Positions 9,260 through 17,197 of a stretch of 64,000 nt of DNA are shown in pieces. Source of the DNA: Streptomyces coelicoflavus (lineage in GTDB: Bacteria; Actinomycetota; Actinomycetes; Streptomycetales; Streptomycetaceae); assembly GCF_003112555.1 (NCBI RefSeq), contig NZ_BEWB01000008.1, forward strand, positions 124,001 through 188,000, written 5' to 3'. Below the pieces are notes generated by a model. That model was not told where the DNA came from. It saw only the letters and a program-made list of their open reading frames with translations, and searched no databases. The translations under genes were made by a program, and so were the position numbers. Numbering within the stretch: position 1 is the first letter of the stretch; each line of letters begins with the position of its first letter.

Positions 9260-10904
9260 CACCCCCAAGCTCGACCAGCGGCCCCAGTGGACCGCGCTCG
9301 CGGACCACGCCAAGGGCGCGCTGCCCCATCCGGACCTGCGTGAGCTGTTCGACCGGGACCCCGGGCGGGCGGAGCGGTACGTCGTGCGCGTCGGCGACCT
9401 CCGCATCGACTACTCGAAGCACCTCGTCACCGACGAGACGCTGGCCCTGCTCCAGGAACTGGCCGCCGCGACCGACGTGTTCGGGCTGCGCGACGCGATG
9501 TTCCGCGGTGAGCGCATCAACATCACCGAGGACCGGGCCGTCCTGCACACGGCGCTGCGTGCCCCGCGCGACGCGGTGATCGAGGTCGACGGCGAGAACG
9601 TCGTCCCCAAGGTGCACGCCGTGCTCGACAAGATGGCCGGCTTCGCCGACCGGGTCCGCTCCGGCGAGTGGACCGGCCACACCGGCCGGCGCATCAGGAA
9701 CGTCGTCAACATCGGCATCGGCGGCTCCGACCTGGGCCCCGCGATGGCCTACGAGGCGCTGCGCGCCTTCACCGACCGCTCGCTCACGGTCCGCTTCGTC
9801 TCCAACGTGGACGGCGCCGACCTGCACGAGGCGGTCCGCGACCTGGACCCGGCCGAGACCCTGTTCATCATCGCCTCCAAGACGTTCACCACGATCGAGA
9901 CGATCACCAACGCCACCTCGGCGCGCTCGTGGCTGCTGGACGGGCTGGGGGGCGACGAGAAGGCGGTGGCCAAGCACTTCGTGGCCCTGTCGACGAACGC
10001 CGAGAAGGTCTCCGGCTTCGGCATCGACACCGCCAACATGTTCGAGTTCTGGGACTGGGTCGGCGGCCGGTACTCCTTCGACTCGGCCATCGGGCTGTCC
10101 CTCATGATCGCCATCGGCCCGGACCGGTTCCGGGAGATGCTGGACGGCTTCCGCATCGTCGACGAGCACTTCCGCAACGCCGAGGCCCCGGCCAACGCGC
10201 CGCTGCTCCTCGGTCTGCTGGGCGTCTGGTACGGCGACTTCCTGGGCGCGCAGTCGCACGCGGTGCTGCCGTACTCGCACTACCTGTCGAAGTTCACGGC
10301 GTACCTCCAGCAGCTGGACATGGAGTCCAACGGCAAGTCCGTCGACCGCGACGGCAACCCCGTGGAGTGGCAGACCGGGCCGGTGGTGTGGGGCACGCCG
10401 GGCACCAACGGGCAGCACGCGTACTACCAGCTGATCCACCAGGGCACCAAGCTGATCCCCGCCGACTTCATCGGCTTCGCCCGGCCCGTGGGCGAGCTGA
10501 GCGACGAGCTCAAGGCCCAGCACGACCTGCTGATGGCCAACTTCTTCGCCCAGACGCAGGCCCTCGCCTTCGGCAAGACCCCCGACGAGGTACGGGCCGA
10601 GGGCGTGCCCGAGGAACTGGTCCCGCACAAGACCTTCCGCGGCAACCACCCCACCACGACCGTCCTGGCCGCCGAGCTGACGCCGTCCGTCCTCGGCCAG
10701 CTGATCGCCCTCTACGAGCACAAGGTGTTCGTGCAGGGCGCGATCTGGAACATCGACTCCTTCGACCAGTGGGGCGTCGAGCTCGGCAAGGTGCTCGCCA
10801 AGCGCGTCGAGCCGGCCCTGACCGAGGGCGCTGAGGTGCCCGGCCTCGATCCGTCCACGGCCGCCCTGGTGGCCGCCTACCGTGAACTGAAGGAAGTGCA
10901 CTGA
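9252..10904 (+). CDS. pgi: glucose-6-phosphate isomerase
   Basis: A 550-residue phosphoglucose isomerase that links glycolysis and the pentose-phosphate route. The family signature IASKTFTTIETITNA and the C-terminal GTKLIPADFIGFA are present, as is MESNGKSV before the catalytic region. Its start overlaps the end of opcA by 8 nt and it ends one base before the gnd start. Having pgi here would let carbon cycle from fructose 6-phosphate back into the oxidative branch for NADPH. Confidence 0.95.
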   Translation: MSDTPKLDQRPQWTALADHAKGALPHPDLRELFDRDPGRAERYVVRVGDLRIDYSKHLVTDETLALLQELAAATDVFGLRDAMFRGERINITEDRAVLHTALRAPRDAVIEVDGENVVPKVHAVLDKMAGFADRVRSGEWTGHTGRRIRNVVNIGIGGSDLGPAMAYEALRAFTDRSLTVRFVSNVDGADLHEAVRDLDPAETLFIIASKTFTTIETITNATSARSWLLDGLGGDEKAVAKHFVALSTNAEKVSGFGIDTANMFEFWDWVGGRYSFDSAIGLSLMIAIGPDRFREMLDGFRIVDEHFRNAEAPANAPLLLGLLGVWYGDFLGAQSHAVLPYSHYLSKFTAYLQQLDMESNGKSVDRDGNPVEWQTGPVVWGTPGTNGQHAYYQLIHQGTKLIPADFIGFARPVGELSDELKAQHDLLMANFFAQTQALAFGKTPDEVRAEGVPEELVPHKTFRGNHPTTTVLAAELTPSVLGQLIALYEHKVFVQGAIWNIDSFDQWGVELGKVLAKRVEPALTEGAEVPGLDPSTAALVAAYRELKEVH

Positions 10905-10905
10905 C

Positions 10906-11787
10906 ATGCAGATCGGTCTCGTTGGTCTCGGCAAGATGGGCGGCAACATGCGCGAGCGCCTGCGCAACGCCGGCCACACCGTCGTCGGATACGACACCAA
11001 CCCCGAGCGGGCCGACGTCGACAGCCTGGTCGAGCTGGTCGACCAGTTGGAACGGCCGCGCGCGGTCTGGGTGATGGTCCCGGCCGGCGGCGCCACCCAG
11101 CACGTCATCGACCAGCTGGCGACGCTGCTCAAGCCCGGCGACACCGTCATCGACGGCGGCAACTCCCGCTGGACGGACGACGAGAAGCACGCCGAGGAGC
11201 TGGGCAAGCGCGGCATCAACTTCGTCGACGCGGGCGTCTCGGGCGGCGTGTGGGGGCTGAAGAACGGCTACGCACTGATGGTCGGCGGTGAGAAGGAGAC
11301 CGTCGACGACCTCAAGCCGATCTTCGACGCCCTCAAGCCCGACGGCCCCTACGGCTACGTCCACGCGGGCAAGGTCGGTGCCGGGCACTTCTCCAAGATG
11401 GTCCACAACGGCATCGAGTACGCCATGATGCAGGCCTACGCCGAGGGCTGGGAGCTGCTGGAGAAGGTCGACTCCGTGGACAACGTCCGCGAGGTCTTCC
11501 GCTCCTGGCAGGAGGGCACGGTCATCCGGTCCTGGCTCCTCGACCTCGCGGTCAACGCCCTGGACGAGGACCACCACCTGGAGAAGCTGCGCGGGTACGC
11601 GGAGGACTCCGGCGAGGGCCGCTGGACGGTGGAGGCCGCGATCGACAACGCCGTGCCGCTGCCCGCGATCACGGCCTCCCTCTTCGCGCGGTTCGCGTCC
11701 CGCCAGGACGACTCGCCGCAGATGAAGATGATCGCAGCGCTGCGCAACCAGTTCGGCGGCCACGCCGTGGAGTCGGCCAAGAAGTAA
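10906..11787 (+). CDS. gnd: 6-phosphogluconate dehydrogenase, short (GndA/YqeC) type
   Basis: It oxidatively decarboxylates 6-phosphogluconate to ribulose 5-phosphate. The 293-residue protein belongs to the short class, lacking much of the C-terminal dimer domain of the ~470-residue form. GLGKMGGNM is the dinucleotide loop; VDAGVSGGVWGLKNGYALMVGG and KMVHNGIEYAMMQAYAEG hold substrate residues including the catalytic Lys and Asn. Short forms often prefer NAD+. It is the last gene of the operon; a new promoter follows. Confidence 0.93.
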   Translation: MQIGLVGLGKMGGNMRERLRNAGHTVVGYDTNPERADVDSLVELVDQLERPRAVWVMVPAGGATQHVIDQLATLLKPGDTVIDGGNSRWTDDEKHAEELGKRGINFVDAGVSGGVWGLKNGYALMVGGEKETVDDLKPIFDALKPDGPYGYVHAGKVGAGHFSKMVHNGIEYAMMQAYAEGWELLEKVDSVDNVREVFRSWQEGTVIRSWLLDLAVNALDEDHHLEKLRGYAEDSGEGRWTVEAAIDNAVPLPAITASLFARFASRQDDSPQMKMIAALRNQFGGHAVESAKK

Positions 11788-11804
11788 ACGGAGCCGAGCG
11801 TGCG

Positions 11805-11834
11805 TTGACGTGATCGGCCGGTTCGGGTCAGAGT
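11805..11834 (+). promoter_or_regulatory. promoter between gnd and the next gene
   Basis: TTGACG at 11805-11810 and CAGAGT at 11829-11834, spaced by 18 nt, lie just before the ATG at 11844. The predicted transcript would start only a few bases before the start codon, so the message is almost leaderless. Confidence 0.45.
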
Positions 11835-11843
11835 CCCTCCCTG

Positions 11844-13322
11844 ATGGAGATCAACGACCTGACACCGGCCGAGTCGCGTCTTTGGCGGGCGTTCGCCTCG
11901 GGCGCCGACGTGGACTTCCGTGCTCCCGCCGGCTCCACCGCGGCGGACTCCGACGACCCCGCCGACGGCAGCACCTGGGGCCCCGAACGGACCGTGCGCG
12001 CGAGCGTGCTGCGCTCCCTGCTCCTGGACGGCCCGCGGGAGGAGGGCCGGGTCGCCGCACTCAGTCTCGCCGGGGCGCGCGTCACCGGGCAGCTGGACCT
12101 CCAGTACGCGACGGTCGACCACCCGGTGCGGCTGCGTCACTGCCACTTCGACGAGGCACCGAGGTTCTACGGGGCCCGGCTGCGCGAGCTGAACCTGAGC
12201 GAGTCCATGCTGCCCGGGCTGATCTCGCACGCCGTGCGGGTGGAGGGCGTGCTGCGCCTGACCCGGGCCCGGTTCGACGGCATGGTGCGGCTCGCGGGGG
12301 CGGAGATCACGGGCAGCCTGTACCTGGAGGGCGCCCGCATCGAGGCGCCGGACACCGAGGGCCCGGTGCTCCAGCTCAACCAGGCCGTGCTGGGCGCCGA
12401 CCTGTGGGCACCGGGGGTGCACACGGTCGGCGAGGTCAGGCTCACCGGCGCCCGGGTGGCGGGCACGGTCAATCTCAACGACACGGTGCTCGACCGGCCG
12501 GGCGGCACGGCGCTCCAGGGCGAGACCCTCGCGGCCGAGGCCGACGTGCTGATGCGGCGCGCGGACGTCCGGGGCCGTCTCGAACTGCGCGGCGCCCGCA
12601 TACCCGGCCGGCTGGACCTGTCGCACGCGCGGCTGGCCAACCCCGGGGGCACCGCGCTGCGCGCCAGCAGCTGTGTGATCGGCGAACTGTGGCTGCGGGA
12701 GGGCCCGCCGGTGCGGGGCACGCTCAACCTGCGCCGCACCCAGGTGGACGTGCTGTTCCTCCAGCCGGAGATGGTGCCGGCCTGGGTGCAGCTCAACGAC
12801 CTCACCTACACGTCGCTGATCCCGCACGAGCCCGCCGGGCGGCGGCTGCCGATGCTGGAGAAGGGCGACAGCTACCTCCCCTTCACCTATGAGCAGTTGA
12901 CCGCCGCCTACCGCCGGATCGGCGACGACGACGCGGCCCGGCTGGTGCAACTGGCCAAGCAGCGCCGGCAGCGGCGCACCCTGCCCTGGTACGGCCGCCT
13001 GTGGGGGCATCTGCAGGACGTCGCCGTCGGCTACGGCTTCCGTCCGCTGCGCGCGGGCGGCTGGCTGCTGTCGCTGCTCGCGGTCGGCTCGGTCGCGTAC
13101 GGCCTGCACCATCCACCGCCGCTCAAACCGGCCGAGGCCCCGGACTTCAACCCGGTGTTCTACACGCTGGACCTGCTGCTGCCGGTGATCTCCTTCGGCC
13201 AGGAGAGCGCTTTCGCACCCGAGGGCGGGTACCAGGCCCTGTCGTACGTCCTGATCCTCATGGGCTGGATCCTGGCCACCACCGTCGTCGCCGGAGTGAC
13301 CCGCACCGTCAGCCGCCAGTGA
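11844..13322 (+). CDS. pentapeptide-like repeat protein with C-terminal membrane segments
   Basis: A 492-residue protein. Residues ~55-315 are made of short repeats such as LSLAGARVTGQLDL, LNLSESMLPGL and LELRGARIPGRLDL, with a residue spacing that fits a right-handed beta-helix. The last ~140 residues hold two to three hydrophobic segments (GGWLLSLLAVGSVAYGL, VFYTLDLLLPVISF, SYVLILMGWILATTVVAGV), so the protein is probably membrane-anchored with the helix in the cytoplasm. Homologues are often labelled membrane-associated oxidoreductase, but I see no cofactor motif. It follows the gnd operon but has its own promoter. Function unknown. Confidence 0.7.
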   Translation: MEINDLTPAESRLWRAFASGADVDFRAPAGSTAADSDDPADGSTWGPERTVRASVLRSLLLDGPREEGRVAALSLAGARVTGQLDLQYATVDHPVRLRHCHFDEAPRFYGARLRELNLSESMLPGLISHAVRVEGVLRLTRARFDGMVRLAGAEITGSLYLEGARIEAPDTEGPVLQLNQAVLGADLWAPGVHTVGEVRLTGARVAGTVNLNDTVLDRPGGTALQGETLAAEADVLMRRADVRGRLELRGARIPGRLDLSHARLANPGGTALRASSCVIGELWLREGPPVRGTLNLRRTQVDVLFLQPEMVPAWVQLNDLTYTSLIPHEPAGRRLPMLEKGDSYLPFTYEQLTAAYRRIGDDDAARLVQLAKQRRQRRTLPWYGRLWGHLQDVAVGYGFRPLRAGGWLLSLLAVGSVAYGLHHPPPLKPAEAPDFNPVFYTLDLLLPVISFGQESAFAPEGGYQALSYVLILMGWILATTVVAGVTRTVSRQ

Positions 13323-13464
13323 ACCCGGGCACCGGGGCATCCGGGCACGGGGCATCCGGGCACCGGCCGCGAGCCGACGCGTCCCGGGTTCCGGGGGTGC
13401 GTGCGTTCCGGGTGCGCGCGTTCGGGGTATGCCAGACCCACGCCGAGAACGATCAAGGAGAACG

Positions 13465-14703
13465 ATGGCGATGCCACCCCTGCGGCAGGAGGTCGACGCG
13501 GGTGCGGCCGGGCTGGACCCCGAGGCGCTGGACCGGCTCGACCTGCACTTCGCCCGGCAGGTCGACGAGGGCCAGCTGCCGGGGTTCCTGGTCGCCGTCG
13601 CGCGCGGCGGCCGCGTCGCCCATCTGACCGTGCACGGCCTGCGGGACGTCGCGGCCGGACTCCCGGTCACGGCCGACACGCTGTGGCGGATCTACTCCAT
13701 GACCAAGCCGGTCACCGCGGTGGCCGTCCTGACCCTGGTGGAGGAGGGCCGGCTGTCGCTGGACGACCCCGTGGACCGGTATCTGCCGGCCTTCGCCGAG
13801 CCGCGCGTGTACGTCGAGGGGAGCGGGGCGGACGTCGTCACCCGGCCGGCCGCCGGTCCGGTGCGCGTCCGGCACCTGATGACCCACACGGCGGGGCTGA
13901 CGTTCGGCTTCTACCACTCCCACCCCGTCGACGCGCTGTACCGGGCGGCCGGTGTGGAGTCGTCGGTGCGGCCGGGGGCCGGCCTGGCCGAGACCGTCGA
14001 CCTGTACGCGCGCCTGCCCCTTCAGTTCGAGCCGGGCACCGAGTGGAACTACTCGGTCGCCAGCAATGTGCTCGGACGGCTGGTGGAGGTGGTGTCGGGA
14101 CAGCCGCTCGACGTGTTCTGCGCCGAGCGGATCTTCGCACCGCTCGGCATGACGGACACCGGGTTCCACGTCACCGACGCGCAGGCGGACCGGCTGGCCG
14201 AGCTGTACGGCGAGACGGAGGACGGCGGCATCACCCCGGTCCCCGGGCTGCCGCTGCGGGGCGGCCGGCCGCGGTTCCTGTCCGGCAGCGGCGGCCTGGT
14301 CTCGACCGCCCACGACGTGCACCGTTTCGCGGAGCTGCTGCGGCGCCGCGGCGCACTCGACGGCGTCCGGCTGCTCGCCCCGGCGACGGTGGACCTCATG
14401 ACCCGCAACCACCTCCCCGGCGACGCCGACCTGCGCTCCTTCGGCAGCCGCCCGGCGCACGACGAACCCGGCAACGACGGCGTCGGCTTCGGCCTCGGCG
14501 TCTCCGTGGTGACCGACCCGAGCCCCACCCGGTCGCCCTCCGGGCTCGGGACGTACGGCTGGAGCGGAGTGGCGACGACCACTTTCTGGGTCGACCCGGG
14601 CCGTGATCTGACGGTGCAGTTCATGACCCAGGTGCGGCCCAGGTCCTCGCACGCGGTCTACCCGGACCTGAAGAGGCTCGTGCACGAGGCCGTCACCGAC
14701 TGA
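13465..14703 (+). CDS. serine hydrolase of the class C beta-lactamase/esterase family
   Basis: A ~412-residue protein with the SxxK motif SMTKPV near residue 78 (catalytic Ser and Lys) and NYSVASNVLG as the Tyr-containing second motif. There is no signal peptide, so it is likely a cytoplasmic esterase or peptidase rather than a true beta-lactamase. AAGGAG precedes the ATG at 13465; a second ATG two codons on fits the spacing equally well. The 140 bp before it hold short GGGCATCC/GGGCACCGG repeats. Convergent with the GTP cyclohydrolase-like gene. Confidence 0.82.
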   Translation: MAMPPLRQEVDAGAAGLDPEALDRLDLHFARQVDEGQLPGFLVAVARGGRVAHLTVHGLRDVAAGLPVTADTLWRIYSMTKPVTAVAVLTLVEEGRLSLDDPVDRYLPAFAEPRVYVEGSGADVVTRPAAGPVRVRHLMTHTAGLTFGFYHSHPVDALYRAAGVESSVRPGAGLAETVDLYARLPLQFEPGTEWNYSVASNVLGRLVEVVSGQPLDVFCAERIFAPLGMTDTGFHVTDAQADRLAELYGETEDGGITPVPGLPLRGGRPRFLSGSGGLVSTAHDVHRFAELLRRRGALDGVRLLAPATVDLMTRNHLPGDADLRSFGSRPAHDEPGNDGVGFGLGVSVVTDPSPTRSPSGLGTYGWSGVATTTFWVDPGRDLTVQFMTQVRPRSSHAVYPDLKRLVHEAVTD

Positions 14704-14705
14704 CC

Positions 14706-14721
14706 CCGCCGCCCTCGGCGG
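14706..14721. terminator. short GC hairpin between convergent genes
   Basis: CCGCCG-CCCT-CGGCGG forms a 6-bp stem with a 4-nt loop in the 18 bp between two convergent stop codons. It is small, so termination is plausible rather than certain. Confidence 0.4.
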
Positions 14722-15384
14722 TCAGGACGGCACGTGCGCCATCGCGTCCAGGTGGGGCAGGTGGTGGTCGAGGCGTTCCCGCTTGGTGCGCAGGTACGTG
14801 ATGTTGGACTCGCACGGCGGTATCAGCAGCGGCACCTGCTCGGCGACCCGGATGCCGTGCCGCACCAACGCCTCCCGCTTGCGCGGGTTGTTGGACATCA
14901 GGCGCACAGACCGCACCCCGAGGTCGTCCAGGATCCGCGCCGCTACGCCGTAGTCCCGGGCGTCGACGGGCAGGCCGAGGGCGAGGTTCGCCTCCACCGT
15001 GTCCAGCCCCTCCGCCTGCAACGCCATCGCGCGCAGCTTGGCGAGCAGCCCGATGCCACGCCCTTCGTGGCCGCGCAGGTAGACCACGACCCCGCTGCCC
15101 GCGTCGGCCACCTGCCGCAGCGCGGTGGCGAGTTGGGCACCGCACTCGCAGTGCTGGGAGCCGAACGCGTCGCCGGTCAGGCACTCGGAGTGCAGCCGGG
15201 TCAGCACACCTTCGGCGCCCAGGTCACCGTGGACGAGGGCCACTTGCTCGTCGCCGCGTTCGTGGTCGACATAGCCGTACGCCCGGAATTGCCCGTAGAC
15301 GGTGGGCAGCGGTGTCACCACGACCCGCTCCGCGTCCGTGCGCTTGGATGCCTTCTTGCCGAGTACACCGATTTTTTCTGTCAT
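14722..15384 (-). CDS. GTP cyclohydrolase II homologue with Tyr-to-Met active-site change (FAPy-forming type)
   Basis: A 220-residue GCH II fold protein. The zinc site is intact (HSECLTGD ... HCECG: one Cys, then C-x-C) and so is the RGHEGRGIGLLAK loop. The residue that is Tyr in normal enzymes (RAYALQ) is Met here (RAMALQ), and counting from the ATG at 15384 it is residue 120. In S. coelicolor SCO6655, as I recall the work of Spoonamore and Bandarian, the same Met120 stops the reaction at the formylated intermediate (FAPy) instead of the riboflavin precursor. The start fits GAGGAACG upstream; longer in-frame starts would run into the divergent gene. I infer GTP to FAPy nucleotide. Confidence 0.88.
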   Translation of the reverse strand: MTEKIGVLGKKASKRTDAERVVVTPLPTVYGQFRAYGYVDHERGDEQVALVHGDLGAEGVLTRLHSECLTGDAFGSQHCECGAQLATALRQVADAGSGVVVYLRGHEGRGIGLLAKLRAMALQAEGLDTVEANLALGLPVDARDYGVAARILDDLGVRSVRLMSNNPRKREALVRHGIRVAEQVPLLIPPCESNITYLRTKRERLDHHLPHLDAMAHVPS

Positions 15385-15437
15385 GATTTTCGCGTTCCTC
15401 AACAGATTGCTCAACCGAGTTGAAAGGCCGTGCGGAA
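15385..15437. promoter_or_regulatory. 53-bp divergent control region
   Basis: Two divergent starts are only 53 bp apart. The gap contains CTCAAC twice (15398-15403, 15410-15415) and a perfect inverted repeat TCAAC-CGA-GTTGA at 15411-15423. Both promoters must overlap here or lie within the neighbouring genes, so one regulator probably controls both. Confidence 0.45.
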
Positions 15438-16184
15438 ATGGATGTTTCACTGGTGCCGGCGGACACGAGCGAAGACGTGCGCGAGCGCGGCGCCAAGGTC
15501 GCGGTGCTGCCGGTGGGGAGTCACGAGCAGCACGGCCCGTACCTGCCGCTGGCGACCGACACCCTCGTCGCGTGCGCCGTCGCCCGCGAACTGGCCGACG
15601 CGTATCCGGTGCGGCTGCTGCCGCCGGTGACGATCGGCTGCTCGCACGAGCACGCGGACTGGCCCGGGACCGTCAGCGTCTCCTCCGTGACCCTGCACGC
15701 GGTGGTGCGGGACATAGCGGACTCCCTGCGCCGCTCGGGTGTCGAGGCCCTGGTCGTGGTCAACGGACACGGCGGGAACTACGTACTGGGCAACGTCGTC
15801 CAGGAGTCCTCCGCCCGCGGTGAGCGGATGGCGCTGTTCCCGGCCGCGGAGGACTGGGAGACGGCGCGGCAGCGGGCGGGGGTGGTCACCTCGCTGCTCA
15901 CCGACATGCACGCGGGGGAAATCGAGACCTCCATTCTTCTGCACGCGCACCCCGAATTGGTCCGGCCCGGTTACGAGGCCGCCGATTTCGTCGCGGACGA
16001 CCGGCGTCATCTGCTCTCCCTCGGTATGTCCGCCTATACCGCTTCCGGTGTCATCGGGCGTCCTTCACTGGGATCGGCGGAAAAGGGGAAGGAACTGCTG
16101 GCGGGCCTCGCGGATTCCTTCGCGGAATGTTTCGCGCTGCTGACGGCGGTGACGGTCACCGGGTCCGAGGACAAGCGCGCATAG
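15438..16184 (+). CDS. creatininase-family amidohydrolase, candidate FAPy deformylase
   Basis: A 248-residue protein with the creatininase metal ligands: SHEQHGPYLPLATD (Glu, His, Asp), HEHADWPGT, NGHGGN and the late DMHAGEIETS with its Glu. The family includes archaeal ArfB, which removes the formyl group from FAPy nucleotide, and MftE. Being divergent from a FAPy-forming cyclohydrolase by 53 bp, deformylation of that product is the most economical role; this is inference. ATG at 15438 is favoured, with GAAAGG 10 nt upstream; a TTG at 15420 is in frame. The 3' end overlaps the convergent flippase gene by about 150 bp. Confidence 0.82.
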   Translation: MDVSLVPADTSEDVRERGAKVAVLPVGSHEQHGPYLPLATDTLVACAVARELADAYPVRLLPPVTIGCSHEHADWPGTVSVSSVTLHAVVRDIADSLRRSGVEALVVVNGHGGNYVLGNVVQESSARGERMALFPAAEDWETARQRAGVVTSLLTDMHAGEIETSILLHAHPELVRPGYEAADFVADDRRHLLSLGMSAYTASGVIGRPSLGSAEKGKELLAGLADSFAECFALLTAVTVTGSEDKRA

Positions 16185-17197
16185 CGCACGGCGCGCCGGC
16201 GGGCGACGAGGACGACGGCGCCGGGCAGGCTCGCCGCGAGGCTGAGCACGCCGTACACCACCGCCACTCCGAGGCCGGTACCCGCACCGAGTCCCGCCGC
16301 GCCGAACGCCCAGACGGTGACACCCTCCCGCGGGCCCCAGCCGCCGACGTTCAGCGGCAGCCCCATGGCGAGCAGCGCCAGCACGGCCAGCGGCGTGAGC
16401 ACGGCGACGGAGGCCCCGCTGCCGGCCACCCGGGCGGCGAGCACGAACATCGCGAGGTGCCCGGCGAGTACGACGACGGAGGAGCCCGCGACGCCCGGCA
16501 GGTTGCGCCGGGACAGCAGCCCCTCCCGCGCCTCGCCGAGCACCGCCCGCAGGGCCGGCGCCCGGCGTGCGGGGGTACGGCGTGCGGGGGTACGGCGCGG
16601 GAGGGCCCGGCGTGCGAGAGTCCGGCGTGGGAAGGCCCGGCGTGGGAGAGCCTGGCGTGGGAGGGTCGGTTCTTCCGGCGTCCGATTCATGCGCAGGGCG
16701 AGGACGACGGCGAGCGCGCAGAGCAGGGCCAGGGCGACGAGGGGCGCGAGGCGCCGGGCCCCGGCCAGCACCGGGGACGGCATCGTGAGCAGTACCGCGA
16801 CCCCGACTCCCATCAACGCGACCTGTCCGGCGGCCCGTTCGAGGACGACGGCCCGCACGCCCCGCCCCAGGTCGCCGGCGCTCTGCCCGTGCCGCACCGC
16901 GCGGTGCACGTCGCCGAGGACGCCGCCGGGGAGGGCGGCGTTGAGGAAGAGGGCGCGGTAGTAGTCGGCGACGGCCCCTCCGAGCGGCAGCCGGATGCGC
17001 AACCCCCGGGCCACCAGGGCCCAGCGCCAGGCGCTGAACACGGTGGTGACCAGCCCGATCCCGAGCGCCGCCAGCACCGTGGGCGCGTCGATCCGGCGCA
17101 GCCCGTCCAGGAAGGCGCCGGTGCCGAGACGCCACACGAGCACGGCGAGGACGGCGGTGCCGGCGAGGGTGCCCAGGTGGGTGCGCAGGGCGCTCAC
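16034..17197 (-). CDS. flippase-like membrane protein (UPF0104/lysylphosphatidylglycerol synthase TM family)
   Basis: A 387-residue membrane protein with about seven to eight hydrophobic segments and family marks such as DYYRALFLNAALPGGVLGDVHRA and LPLNVGGWGPREG. Related proteins sit next to glycosyltransferases and are thought to move or shield lipid-linked sugars. GTG at 17197 overlaps the methyltransferase stop by GTGA. A tandem Pro-Arg-rich insert (LPRRA, TPARR) of about 50 residues splits the membrane domain. The last ~50 codons run antisense into the creatininase gene. Confidence 0.75.
   Translation of the reverse strand: MSALRTHLGTLAGTAVLAVLVWRLGTGAFLDGLRRIDAPTVLAALGIGLVTTVFSAWRWALVARGLRIRLPLGGAVADYYRALFLNAALPGGVLGDVHRAVRHGQSAGDLGRGVRAVVLERAAGQVALMGVGVAVLLTMPSPVLAGARRLAPLVALALLCALAVVLALRMNRTPEEPTLPRQALPRRAFPRRTLARRALPRRTPARRTPARRAPALRAVLGEAREGLLSRRNLPGVAGSSVVVLAGHLAMFVLAARVAGSGASVAVLTPLAVLALLAMGLPLNVGGWGPREGVTVWAFGAAGLGAGTGLGVAVVYGVLSLAASLPGAVVLVARRRAVRYARLSSDPVTVTAVSSAKHSAKESARPASSSFPFSADPSEGRPMTPEAV
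16560..16670. repeat. 15-nt-like tandem repeats inside the flippase gene
   Basis: Units of the form GGCGTGCGGGGGTAC and GGCGTGGGAGAGCCT recur about seven times, coding for the LPRR/TPARR insert of a membrane protein. The reading frame is kept because the unit is a multiple of three. Confidence 0.7.

Noticed and set aside
13465..14703. Antibiotic-resistance beta-lactamase
   Set aside because: No signal peptide and a diverged second motif; the general serine hydrolase/esterase label is safer.
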